From contig NZ_JAJJJF010000008.1 in NCBI RefSeq assembly GCF_022458745.1, positions 1 to 64,000 on the forward strand: a DNA stretch of 64,000 bases, in the 5' to 3' direction. Below the pieces are notes generated by a model. It was not told the DNA's origin, made no database searches, and saw only the letters and a list, made by a program, of their open reading frames with translations. Of the stretch, positions 8,631 through 16,317 are shown piece by piece. Position 1 is the stretch's first letter. The number at the start of each line of letters is the position of its first letter. The translations under genes and the position numbers were made by a program. This DNA is from Bacillus piscicola. GTDB lineage: Bacteria; Bacillota; Bacilli; Bacillales; Marinococcaceae.

Positions 8631-8795
8631 ACAGGATTTAGCTGAAAATCCATTTGCAGATACAAGCGTGAAACGGATGAAAGGTTATACGAGCACGTTC
8701 CGAAAGCGAATTGGCATATATTTGAGGTCGATCAAGGGCGTCTTATTGTGCTTGTTTTGAAGATTGGCAGCCGTGGAGACATTTATAAAAAATAG
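8623..8795 (+). pseudogene. Decayed RelE/ParE-type toxin
   Basis: From ATG 8623 the frame reads MYEQDLAENPFADTSVKRMKGY, but the conserved N-terminal helices between MYE and LAENP, about 30 residues, are missing. The homologous sequence then moves to another frame (YEHV), back (FRKRIG), and again (IFEVDQGRLIVLVLKIGSR to DIYKK, stop TAG 8793-8795). At least one deletion and two frame changes make it non-functional. RelE toxins cleave mRNA on ribosomes; the end motif LIVLVLKIGxRxxIYKK is diagnostic. Confidence 0.75.
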
Positions 8796-8797
8796 AA

Positions 8798-8838
8798 AAA
8801 CGCCTTCTTTGCTTTTTGAAAAAGGGGCGTTTATTTTT
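8798..8838 (+). terminator. Intrinsic terminator after the toxin remnant
   Basis: AAACGCC pairs with GGCGTTT across an inner TTCTTT/AAAAAGG region, followed by ATTTTTG. It lies directly after the toxin stop codon. Confidence 0.7.
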
Positions 8839-8845
8839 GTACAGG

Positions 8846-8870
8846 CAAAGGCGCAAGAGTGGAATAAGAA
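8846..8870 (+). repeat. GGCGCAAGAGTGGAATAAG motif, copy e
   Basis: Matches copy d at 1899 and, like it, runs into the ribosome site of the duplicated 88-residue gene. Confidence 0.5.
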
Positions 8871-8889
8871 AATACGAGGGAGTGATGAT

Positions 8890-9156
8890 GTGAAGAAAGT
8901 ATTTGAAACTACATATGACGGACATCACATACAAGTGGAAAATAAATGGTTAGGTGAAAAGTTATATGTAGATGGAGAATTACAGGATGAAAATATTGGA
9001 CTAGCTTTAAGAGCAACCTTAACAGGAAAACTAAATAATGATAGTCACGAACCTAAAAATATAAAGGTGGCTCTTGGCGGTTTTTATAAAATCCGCTGTA
9101 AAGTTTTTATTGATAATGTCTTAATTCCTTCTCAACACATTCGAATAAGAAGATGA
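8890..9156 (+). CDS. Uncharacterised 88-residue protein, copy 2 of a duplicated module
   Basis: GTG 8890 is chosen because the paralogue at 1943 starts at the same codon after the same GAGGGAGTGAT ribosome site; the upstream open frame covers a terminator. 82 of 88 residues equal copy 1. It is a soluble, probably beta-rich protein of unknown function. Its stop overlaps the next ATG by four bases (ATGA), so the two genes are translationally coupled. Confidence 0.68.
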   Translation: MKKVFETTYDGHHIQVENKWLGEKLYVDGELQDENIGLALRATLTGKLNNDSHEPKNIKVALGGFYKIRCKVFIDNVLIPSQHIRIRR

Positions 9157-9386
9157 AAAGCTGGTTAAACGGCTTTTTCTCCTTATTTATCATTGGTATG
9201 CTTGCTTTCGGTATTAAAAATTATGTTGAGTCACAAGCAAGCGCCGGCCATCCAGGAAGCAGTCTCAACTGGGATGCTGTTATTCTCTTTAATATTCTCT
9301 ATTCTCTAGGCGCGGCCATTTTGTTATCCCCGCTAAGCTATTTTGTCATAAGAAGAATGTCAAAACAGAAAATGCAAGATGTGTAA
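9153..9386 (+). CDS. Small two-helix membrane protein coupled to the 88-residue gene
   Basis: 77 residues: MKSWLNGFFSLFIIGMLAFG forms the first span, an extracytoplasmic stretch ESQASAGHPGSSLNWD follows, then AVILFNILYSLGAAILLSPL and a basic tail RRMSKQKMQDV. It overlaps the preceding stop by four bases. A 3' fragment of a second copy lies at 2609-2660. Function unknown; perhaps an anti-sigma or immunity-like pair, but nothing in the sequence proves that. Confidence 0.62.
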   Translation: MKSWLNGFFSLFIIGMLAFGIKNYVESQASAGHPGSSLNWDAVILFNILYSLGAAILLSPLSYFVIRRMSKQKMQDV

Positions 9387-9441
9387 CATTTTCATCAAGA
9401 GGAAACGCAGCTGTGGAGGAACAACAATGAAAGATCAAGAG

Positions 9442-9504
9442 TTATTTTCCGATGTAAAACACGATAAAGCCGACCACTAACATAACGGGGAAGAACCATT
9501 CCAT
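9442..9504 (-). CDS. Possible 20-residue membrane microprotein
   Basis: On the minus strand AAAGGAG lies 7 bases before an ATG and opens MEWFFPVMLVVGFIVFYIGK, a single hydrophobic helix ending in Lys before TAA. The strong ribosome site and the hydrophobic composition suggest a real tiny gene. Length alone makes it uncertain, and the plus strand also has a 17-codon frame here. Confidence 0.35.
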   Translation of the reverse strand: MEWFFPVMLVVGFIVFYIGK

Positions 9505-9578
9505 GACCGTTCTCCTTTTTTAATGAAGTAATGTTTTAAGCCAAGGTTTCATTAGGGCCGGGAGAAGGGGGGTTCGAA

Positions 9579-9770
9579 TGAAAAAGTTGGGGACAACATG
9601 TGCTTGCTTATCTATTAGGTGTCGGAATTTTATTCAGTCTTATTTATTTCATTAACGATTCTTCTCGAACGGAAGTGTTGTCCGGTTTTTTGAAAATATG
9701 GACAATTGTATTAGGCATTGATTTTTTAGTTGCTATCAGTCATCTTATATGGCCGAAAGCGAAGAGATAA
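9579..9770 (+). CDS. Small membrane protein, frame uncertain near its start
   Basis: The downstream frame (GTG 9600 to TAA 9768-9770) encodes VLAYLLGVGILFSLIYFIND... FLKIWTIVLGIDFLVAISHL, two membrane spans, 56 residues. The only good ribosome site (AAGGGGGG, 5 bases before ATG 9579) opens MKKLGTT in another frame. Either the gene starts weakly at GTG 9600 or a single-base change has split it. Confidence 0.4.
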
Positions 9771-9801
9771 TATATTTCTAGCACATATTCATAGTTTTAT
9801 G

Positions 9802-9863
9802 AAAGGAGATTACTCCTTCACCGGGCGGAGGCGCAAACCTTACTTTTAGGTTTGCGTCTTTCT
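9802..9863 (+). terminator. Two adjacent hairpins, the second a likely terminator
   Basis: AAGGAG-ATTA-CTCCTT (9802-9817) is followed by CGCAAACCT / AGGTTTGCG (9832-9856) and TCTTTCT. It would close the small-gene strip before the AraC gene. Confidence 0.55.
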
Positions 9864-9938
9864 AACATTAGCACAAAAGATCAAGTTGCTTACATAATAC
9901 TTCGTTATACTGGATTTGTAAGGTGAAGAGGTGACCAA

Positions 9939-10841
9939 ATGTCCTATCAAGCGCATGAAACGGCTATTCAACGATCATTAAAGTTTATTGAAGAACATCT
10001 GACCAATGAATTGCAGCTCACCCTTTTGGCTGAACAGGCTGGTTATTCGAAATTCCATTTTCAACGTATTTTCCGAAAGATTATTGGAAAATCAGTTGCT
10101 GCATATATACGAGAACGACGAATAACTCAAAGTGCGAGGGAGTTAATCACGACGGATCAAAGAGTGATTGACATAGCGATAACCTATCGCTTTCATTCTC
10201 AGGAATCTTTTACAAGGGCCTTTAAGAAAGTTTACAACACAACACCAGGAGATTATCGGAAACTGCTTAGGAAATTAGATAGCAAAGGGGAGTTTATTGT
10301 GAGTACTAATAGTAACGCGCCAAGCGGTTGGATTATGACAGGAGAATCGCCATTTGATTATGAAACTGGTTTAGATAACGGGATGGTACATAGCGGTAAC
10401 TACTCGGCATATTTGAAATCGAAGAATGAAAAAGCAAAAGGCTTTGCGACATTGATGCAACAAATTAAGTCAGATAAATATCGGGGAGAGCGAGTTCGGT
10501 TTTCCGCATTTGTGAAGAGTACAGATGTGAAAGAGAGTGCTGGCTTGTGGATGCGGGTCGATCATTCTTCTGGAGAAGTCCTTGCTTTTGATAATATGAT
10601 GAATCGTCCAATCAAAGGAACAAACGATTGGAATCACTTCAGCGTTGTATTGGATATTCCAATAAAAAGTGAAGTCATAGCATTTGGCGTGTTGTTAAAT
10701 GGATCTGGTCAAATTTGGATGGACAAACTTGGTTTTGAAGTGGTAGACGATAGTGTCCCGGTGACAGAGCAAAATCCCACAGAAGGTTTACCCAATGAAC
10801 CACTCAATTTGGATTTTGAAGATAATAATACTGTCAGATGA
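9939..10841 (+). CDS. AraC/XylS-family regulator with an extra C-terminal beta domain
   Basis: 300 residues. The two AraC helix-turn-helix motifs are at the N-terminus (about 10-105: LTLLAEQAGYSKFHFQRIFRK and VIDIAITYRFHSQESFTRAF), ending TPGDYRKLL. The remaining 180 residues (SGWIMTGESPFDYETGLDNG to WMDKLGFEVVDD) resemble a jelly-roll, galactose-binding-like module rather than the usual GyrI-like effector domain. This HTH-first order is typical of SoxS/Rob-like sensors of small compounds. Effector unknown; no adjacent obvious target. Confidence 0.8.
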   Translation: MSYQAHETAIQRSLKFIEEHLTNELQLTLLAEQAGYSKFHFQRIFRKIIGKSVAAYIRERRITQSARELITTDQRVIDIAITYRFHSQESFTRAFKKVYNTTPGDYRKLLRKLDSKGEFIVSTNSNAPSGWIMTGESPFDYETGLDNGMVHSGNYSAYLKSKNEKAKGFATLMQQIKSDKYRGERVRFSAFVKSTDVKESAGLWMRVDHSSGEVLAFDNMMNRPIKGTNDWNHFSVVLDIPIKSEVIAFGVLLNGSGQIWMDKLGFEVVDDSVPVTEQNPTEGLPNEPLNLDFEDNNTVR

Positions 10842-10879
10842 CAAAAAACCAATTCAGAAAAAGGAGGAATGAAGCAGCC

Positions 10880-10984
10880 GTGAGAAAAGTGTTTTCGGTT
10901 GTATTACAACTTGTTCATTCACTCACTTTTCTTATTGGACTCGGGTTTTTATTTGGAGAAGATAAGAAAAAAGATAATGATTAA
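10880..10984 (+). CDS. Possible 34-residue membrane peptide
   Basis: GTG 10880 opens MRKVFSVVLQLVHSLTFLIG and ends GEDKKKDND, one hydrophobic helix with a charged tail. The nearest GGAGG (10863-10867) is closer to ATG 10869, which encodes only MKQP and stops at TGA overlapping the GTG, so expression might be by coupling. Weakly supported. Confidence 0.3.
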   Translation: MRKVFSVVLQLVHSLTFLIGLGFLFGEDKKKDND

Positions 10985-11069
10985 AAAAAGGAATAGTATG
11001 CAAACTCAATCTCTTGTCATTGGTGGTTGGAATGGCTCAACTACTCAAGTGAGCGTAATCGTCTTATAG

Positions 11070-11102
11070 GGTCAATCAGGCTAATTTCTGGTTGGCCTTT
11101 TT
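11070..11102 (+). terminator. Intrinsic terminator
   Basis: 10-bp stem GGTCAATCAG / CTGGTTGGCC (three G-T pairs), loop CTAATTT, followed by TTTTT. It isolates the AraC region from the DUF2089 gene. Confidence 0.75.
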
Positions 11103-11157
11103 ATTGTTTCTTTTTACCCTTTTAGAAACCTTTATAAGGAGTATGACCAAGCACCTT

Positions 11158-11193
11158 TTAAATAAAATTAAAATGTATTTTAATTTTATTTAA
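11158..11193. promoter_or_regulatory. 17-bp-arm AT-only palindrome upstream of the DUF2089 gene
   Basis: AAATAAAATTAAAAT (11160-11174) is the exact reverse complement of ATTTTAATTTTATTT (11177-11191), with GT between; two more pairs extend it. It ends about 38 bases before the TTG start of a predicted DNA-binding protein, so autoregulation at this site is plausible. Confidence 0.45.
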
Positions 11194-11230
11194 TTTTATG
11201 TTACCATTGTTAACGAAAGAGGTGACAAAG

Positions 11231-11530
11231 TTGAAACGTGAAGATGTTCCAGAGTGGGTTTTATCTTTAGATAATGAATCCCTTGAGTTTATCAGGAAGT
11301 TTATTATGAATTCTGGTTCCTTAAAAAAGGTTGCGAAAATCTACGATGTTTCTTATCCGACAGTAAGGACGCGATTAGATAATTTAATTCATAAAATTGA
11401 ACTGAACAGTAAAGCAGAAGATGTGGAATTCGTGAATATGGTTAAAAATCTTGTCATTGATGAACGTATTAGTTTAGACGTTGCCAAAATGATTATTGAT
11501 ACATATCAAAGGGAGAAACAGAACGAATAA
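11231..11530 (+). CDS. DUF2089-family helix-turn-helix protein
   Basis: TTG 11231 (LKREDVPEWVLSLDNESLEF) is preferred: AGAGGTG lies 6 bases before it, while the upstream ATG 11198 has no ribosome site. The 99-residue protein matches the DUF2089 pattern (PEWVLSL, FIRKFIMNSGSLKKVAKIY, VSYPTVRTRLDNLI), with a helix-turn-helix at about residues 30-55. Such proteins sit beside small membrane proteins in Bacillus and probably control them; the next gene fits that. Confidence 0.78.
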   Translation: MKREDVPEWVLSLDNESLEFIRKFIMNSGSLKKVAKIYDVSYPTVRTRLDNLIHKIELNSKAEDVEFVNMVKNLVIDERISLDVAKMIIDTYQREKQNE

Positions 11531-11588
11531 CAGTATTAAACCGGCAACTTCAAATCGAATCTTTGAAAACTAGAGGAGGCTATATAGG

Positions 11589-11879
11589 ATGCACTACATT
11601 TTATGGGCTGCAGGAATAGCAACGCTGATTGTTCAATACTTTATTTCCAAGCAAAGGATCACGATTTTCGGTGCAATTTTACCGACCGCCTATATGATCT
11701 TTATCATTTGGTTGGTTGTAAATTGGGAGGTGCCTGCTACTACGGAAAATATTGTACCGCTTTCCCTTGGTTTGGTCCTCTTATTAAGTGGCTGGATCAA
11801 TGGTAAGGAAGCCTACAAAAAGAAACAGAAAAAGGAAATGGATAAAATGAAAGGCAAAGATTTAAGTTATACGTGTTAG
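11589..11879 (+). CDS. Three-helix membrane protein next to the DUF2089 regulator
   Basis: 96 residues with GAGGAGG upstream of the ATG. Hydrophobic spans at about 2-18, 26-46 and 56-72 (PLSLGLVLLLSGWI), then a Lys-rich tail (KKKQKKEMDKMKGKD). Same-strand position 58 bases after the regulator suggests co-transcription. No assigned function. Confidence 0.65.
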   Translation: MHYILWAAGIATLIVQYFISKQRITIFGAILPTAYMIFIIWLVVNWEVPATTENIVPLSLGLVLLLSGWINGKEAYKKKQKKEMDKMKGKDLSYTC

Positions 11880-12084
11880 TTATAGGGCTGATCTGTTAAT
11901 GAATATTGGTAGAGACGATTCAAGTATGAAAGAGAGTGTATGGACTCTTTTAAAAGTCTAATTTTAATGGTTGATAGAGCAAAGTTCATCCTGTTAAGAA
12001 GAATTGTTAAAAGTATAAAGAAATTATAAACTCTGAAGTTATTTGGTATTACCGTGTTACATTAATTTGCAGGAGGAATGACTC

Positions 12085-12786
12085 ATGAATGCACGATTAC
12101 TTCTTGTGGAGGATGACCCTGAAATTGCACGTGTTGTTCGTGATACGTTTTTGCGCGAAGGTTATGAGGTGACTTGGGCGACGACGGGGTTAGAAGGCTG
12201 GGAGGATTTTCAAGAGAGGTCGTATGATCTTGTCCTCATTGATCTCATGCTGCCAGAGATGGATGGTTTTACTTTATGTAAAAATATTCGTTGGAAGAGC
12301 GATATACCCATGATGATTATTAGTGCACGGAAAGAAGATGAAGATAAGGTAGAGGGACTGCAGCTCGGTGCCGATGATTATGTAGCAAAACCATTCAGCT
12401 TAGTGGAATTGAAAGCAAGAGTCGGGTCATTACTCCGTCGTTGGCGGCGTTACCAAGGCGTTCCAGATCTGGAAAATAAGACAGCGTACATGAATGGGTT
12501 GACCCTTCACTGGAACCAACAAAAAGTTTTGATTCATGGCCATGAAATTGATTTAACGGGAAAGGAATTTGACTTATTGAAAGTGATGGCACAAAATCCT
12601 CAGCGTACGTTTTCAAAAAGCGAATTGTATCAACATGTTTGGCATCAAGTAGATGCGGATGGTTTACATACGGTCACTGTCCATATTAAATCATTACGGG
12701 AAAAGTTAATGGATCCCGTGAAAACACCCCAATTTATTCAAACAGTATGGGGGAAAGGCTACCGATTTATTGGAGAACCGGTATGA
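12085..12786 (+). CDS. OmpR-family response regulator
   Basis: 233 residues. Receiver domain with acidic pocket VEDDPE, phospho-acceptor Asp53 (LVLIDLMLPEMDG) and Lys in DDYVAKPF; the C-terminal winged helix ends TVWGKGYRFIGEPV. GGAGG precedes the ATG by 8 bases. Its stop overlaps the kinase start (ATGA). Downstream genes (lipoprotein, yknWXYZ-like and ydbST-like) are candidate targets. Confidence 0.93.
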   Translation: MNARLLLVEDDPEIARVVRDTFLREGYEVTWATTGLEGWEDFQERSYDLVLIDLMLPEMDGFTLCKNIRWKSDIPMMIISARKEDEDKVEGLQLGADDYVAKPFSLVELKARVGSLLRRWRRYQGVPDLENKTAYMNGLTLHWNQQKVLIHGHEIDLTGKEFDLLKVMAQNPQRTFSKSELYQHVWHQVDADGLHTVTVHIKSLREKLMDPVKTPQFIQTVWGKGYRFIGEPV

Positions 12787-14276
12787 AATTAAAAACTTGG
12801 CTGTTGTTCTCTTATTTCATCGTGATGATCCTTCCGCTTGCTGCTGCTTACACGTTGTTTGCTTGGATCAATGCCTATCATGAAGATCAGAAAGTGGAAG
12901 AATATTTTCAGAAGTGGACGGAATTACAAGCGATTACATCGGTTTTAGAAGATCCTACCCTTTATCAGCCAAATGTAGAGCGCCCGCAAGTTGACAACCT
13001 TGTCCAACCACAAGTGTCAATTGTTCTCTATAACGATGACGGGCTTGTTCTCTATGCTTCTGACCCTGTAAATGCCTCTTCCTTCCTTGCCCTCGGCAGA
13101 GAAGAGCGTTATAAAAATTTGTATTCCCTAGAACAAGGCTATCGAACCTACCGATACAAGCAGCCTGTCTTATCTGAAAACGAACTCGTCGGTTTTTTTG
13201 AGGTGGAAATGGCTCGTGATGAGTGGACGGCTGGCGTTGAAGATCGTAGTTGGTTCATGGCAGGTGTGTTTATTGTCTTTTTTTTACTAATCTATCTAAC
13301 CGTTGTATATTTAGTCAATCGAAAACTAACCAGAAGATTGAACCGCTTAATGAAGCAAATGACGGCTTTCGCAAATAGAGAGGAAGTCGAGGAAGTACCA
13401 ACGGAGAAAGACGAGATCGGAGAATTGACGACACATTTTAACGGAATGAGACAACAAATAGAAGCGGCAAGGAAGAAAATAGCAAAAGAACAACAAGAAA
13501 AAGAATACATGATTGCAACCATTTCTCATGATTTAAAAACGCCGCTCACCTCTATCCGTGCTTATACGGAGTCACTTGTTTCCGAACGAGAATTGTCTGT
13601 CGAAGAGCGGATGGAATACCGAGATGTGGTGGTCAATAAAGCACATTACATGAAACAAATGCTGGATGATTTATTGATGTATACCCTGTTACAATCACCG
13701 GCATACGAAATGGAACTTGTCGAAGTAGACGGCAATGAGTTTTTTGACATGCTTGTTTCCGATTACGAACCATTATGTAAGGAAAAAAACATACACTTGC
13801 ATGTCCACTGTGACGTGACAGGGAAATACCGAGTGAACCCGAAACAAATGGTGCGTGTAGCTGATAATCTGATGAGCAATGCGATTCGGCATACAAAAGA
13901 AGGGGGGCATATTTGGATGACGGCTATTTCAGCGGACAGGCCACTCCCGGATTGGATGGTCCCCTTCTTATTACCACTCCTCAAAGAACAGAATGTTGAT
14001 GCTGCGCAGGATAATGTGTATCTTATTGTTCAAAATCAGGGGAAAGGCATAACAGATGAAAAATTATCTCACGTTTTTGATCCTCTTTATCAGGCCGATC
14101 AAGCACGAAGCAAAAAAGATGCACGCGGAACGGGGCTGGGACTAAGTATTACAAAACAAATTATGGATAAACACGGTGGCGAAGTCCGGATACTCTCAAA
14201 CAAAGGAATTGGTACATGTGTCATGTGTAAATTACCAAAATTACAGAGAAAAGGTGAGGACGATGAAACGAACTAA
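12783..14276 (+). CDS. Sensor histidine kinase with extracellular sensor and HAMP domain
   Basis: ATG 12783 overlaps the regulator stop; GGAG lies 7 bases upstream. 497 residues: TM1 about 6-28, extracellular sensor 30-158, TM2 159-178, HAMP 179-232, phosphoacceptor His249 in ISHDLKTPLTSIRAY, N-box NLMSNAIRHTKEGG, G2 GTGLGLSITKQIMDKHGG. An insert of about 35 residues in the ATPase domain (SADRPLPDWMVPFLLPLL) is unusual. It overlaps the lipoprotein gene by 14 bases. Likely senses an envelope-damaging compound. Confidence 0.93.
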   Translation: MKLKTWLLFSYFIVMILPLAAAYTLFAWINAYHEDQKVEEYFQKWTELQAITSVLEDPTLYQPNVERPQVDNLVQPQVSIVLYNDDGLVLYASDPVNASSFLALGREERYKNLYSLEQGYRTYRYKQPVLSENELVGFFEVEMARDEWTAGVEDRSWFMAGVFIVFFLLIYLTVVYLVNRKLTRRLNRLMKQMTAFANREEVEEVPTEKDEIGELTTHFNGMRQQIEAARKKIAKEQQEKEYMIATISHDLKTPLTSIRAYTESLVSERELSVEERMEYRDVVVNKAHYMKQMLDDLLMYTLLQSPAYEMELVEVDGNEFFDMLVSDYEPLCKEKNIHLHVHCDVTGKYRVNPKQMVRVADNLMSNAIRHTKEGGHIWMTAISADRPLPDWMVPFLLPLLKEQNVDAAQDNVYLIVQNQGKGITDEKLSHVFDPLYQADQARSKKDARGTGLGLSITKQIMDKHGGEVRILSNKGIGTCVMCKLPKLQRKGEDDETN

Positions 14277-15366
14277 ATTAGCTGGAATGATAAGTACCAT
14301 AGGGGTGATAACAATCGGATTATTTGGGTGTTCGTCTCAAGAAAATCAATATTCACCAGAGCAAGTGATTAACAATGCATTAGAAGAGACAACCGAACTA
14401 GAAGCATACTATGCGGAAGCTGAAATGACGACGGAGGAAAAAGGAAAGGATCCTGAACAAATCCTCATGAAAGAATGGGTAAGCAAAGAAGGAAAAAGAA
14501 GAATAGAAACGGTAAATCAAGACGGAAGTGAAAAAAGCATTGCAGTAAATGACGGGGCTAACTTAACTAGTTACCAACCGGAAACAAAACAGGCATTTGT
14601 GATTGAAGACAACCCGGAACTTCTTTCGATTAATCAGATGTCGCCGAAACAACAAGCCGAACAATTACTGAAAATGGTTCAGGATACACATGATGTTTCG
14701 CTAGGTGGAGAAGAAGAGGTAGCGGGACGCGCGGCGTACCATCTTATTGCCAAAGCAAAAAAGGATAATGCTTTGATTGGGGATCAAGAACTGTGGGTGG
14801 ATAAAGAAAATTGGATGGTATTAAAAATGGATTCGAGATCCGGTGATAGCCGAATAGAAATGACGTACACAGAAATAGAGCTGGATCCGGAAATTCCAAC
14901 CGGAACATTTGCGCTTGACCTTCCCGATGATGTGGAAGTTCAAGATCTGGAAAACATGGATCAGACACGGGAAGTAACGCTTGAGGAAGCAGCTGATAAT
15001 ATTGGAAAAGCCTTTCTTTATTTCCCTGAAACAGACGGACTTTCTATCAGCCGAGTGGAACTCTTAGACATACAAGGTGAACTGCAAAGGAAGGAAGTAA
15101 ACATTGATTACGAAAAGGATGGACTGCCTTATTTTACAATGACAGTGTTTGAATCTCTGGAAGAGTCAGAAGAGGACACAGAAGTGTTACCTGGCGAAGA
15201 AGCCGTTACGGTTCGCAATCAAGAGGGGACCTACATGGAAATGAATGATTTCCGCTCATTGGTCTGGCAGGAAAATGGCTCCAATTATTCGATCATCCTT
15301 ACTGACCCGAATCTAACACTTGAAGATTTTAAAACGTTGACAGATGACATGCTCCCTGTTGAGTAG
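14263..15366 (+). CDS. Membrane-anchored lipoprotein with LolA/RseB-like fold
   Basis: ATG 14263 gives a signal peptide ending in the lipobox LFGC (Cys about 24), so the protein should be lipid-anchored outside the membrane. Residues 40-240 (AYYAEAEMTTEEKGKDPEQI ... QELWVDKENWMVLKM) look like the outer-membrane-lipoprotein-sorting (LolA/RseB-like) half barrel seen in Bacillus regulatory lipoproteins; a second domain follows, and the protein is very acidic. It overlaps the kinase gene by 14 bases, so it may modulate that kinase's signal. Confidence 0.75.
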   Translation: MKRTKLAGMISTIGVITIGLFGCSSQENQYSPEQVINNALEETTELEAYYAEAEMTTEEKGKDPEQILMKEWVSKEGKRRIETVNQDGSEKSIAVNDGANLTSYQPETKQAFVIEDNPELLSINQMSPKQQAEQLLKMVQDTHDVSLGGEEEVAGRAAYHLIAKAKKDNALIGDQELWVDKENWMVLKMDSRSGDSRIEMTYTEIELDPEIPTGTFALDLPDDVEVQDLENMDQTREVTLEEAADNIGKAFLYFPETDGLSISRVELLDIQGELQRKEVNIDYEKDGLPYFTMTVFESLEESEEDTEVLPGEEAVTVRNQEGTYMEMNDFRSLVWQENGSNYSIILTDPNLTLEDFKTLTDDMLPVE

Positions 15367-15661
15367 GAGACAGAAGGTGGTTTAGGAGCAGCTTCATACA
15401 TTGTGCCTTGCCATCATCATTTTACTGGGCACTAATTGACAGGAGGAAAAGGGAAAAGCGAAGGGAACTGAAACAGCGCTTATAAGAGGTCAAGTCTATT
15501 AAAAAACGAATCATGAAAAAGATACCAGACGCCATTGTACTTGGCCTCATGTTAACATGGGAATTGTGTCTGAGAGTTCCCTTGTTTTTGCTTGTTTATG
15601 TCTGACACATTAGCTTTGTTTTAGAAAGTGTAGAGTTATAAAAATGGAGAGGATGACGACA
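15367..15661. other. Non-coding gap with possible gene remnants
   Basis: No intact gene. A stretch near 15440-15485 could encode RRKREKRRELKQRL before a stop, resembling a membrane protein's cytoplasmic tail, but lacks a start. A TGAAAC word near 15469 has no matching CGTA at sigma-W spacing. The promoter of the following operon is probably here but I cannot place it. Confidence 0.35.
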
Positions 15662-16312
15662 ATGTCTGACAAAACTATAGAGCCAAAACCATCCGTTTTA
15701 GGGATGATAGGAAGCCCGACTGAACAATTTGAACGTATAAAGAAAAGGCCCGCTATTTGGATTGCCATGATTCTTGTCATGGTTGTATCTGCCATTAGTA
15801 CCTGGCTTATTGCCATGGGAGTAGAAACTCCAGAGATTGAAGGCATACCGGCGGATGAAGCCGCAGCGTTCAATGCATTTGGCCAAGCGATGGCACTTAT
15901 TGGGGGACTCATTGGGCCACTGTTTAGCGTGTTAATTGCAAGTGCCATTTACATGCTTATCGCGAAAATTGCCCAGTCTCAGGTTTCGTTTAAACAACTG
16001 TTTTCGATGCATACCTATATTGCTGTTATCGGGGCACTAGGCTCCCTTTTGAATGGTATTATCATTGCAGTAGTTGGCGGTGCCCCGGGGATTATGTATA
16101 CAAGTCTAGGTTCACTGATCGGTACGGAAGGTTCTGCTATGCTGAGTGGAATCGAGGTATTTTCCATTTGGCAAGTGATTCTCACTGCCATCGGACTTCA
16201 AGTCGTTGCCCGCTTTTCTAAAGTATTAGCATGGGCCATACCGCTCGCGTTCTTTGTTCTTGGTCTTCTATTTTCCATAATTAGTGCAGGTCTTGCTGGA
16301 ATGGGAATGTAA
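15662..16312 (+). CDS. yknW: YknW-like Yip1-domain membrane protein
   Basis: ATG 15662 follows GAGAGG at 9 bases; the upstream ATG 15644 lacks a ribosome site. 216 residues, with a soluble start (MSDKTIEPKPSVLGMIGSPT), the Yip1 signature region FERIKKRPAIW, and five membrane spans. In B. subtilis YknW belongs to the YknWXYZ complex that protects against the SdpC toxin; the next three genes match the other subunits in the same order, which supports the call. Confidence 0.83.
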   Translation: MSDKTIEPKPSVLGMIGSPTEQFERIKKRPAIWIAMILVMVVSAISTWLIAMGVETPEIEGIPADEAAAFNAFGQAMALIGGLIGPLFSVLIASAIYMLIAKIAQSQVSFKQLFSMHTYIAVIGALGSLLNGIIIAVVGGAPGIMYTSLGSLIGTEGSAMLSGIEVFSIWQVILTAIGLQVVARFSKVLAWAIPLAFFVLGLLFSIISAGLAGMGM

Positions 16313-16317
16313 ATAGC

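Noticed and set aside
15469-15500. Sigma-W promoter for yknW
   Set aside because: TGAAAC is present but no CGTA follows at 16-17 bases.
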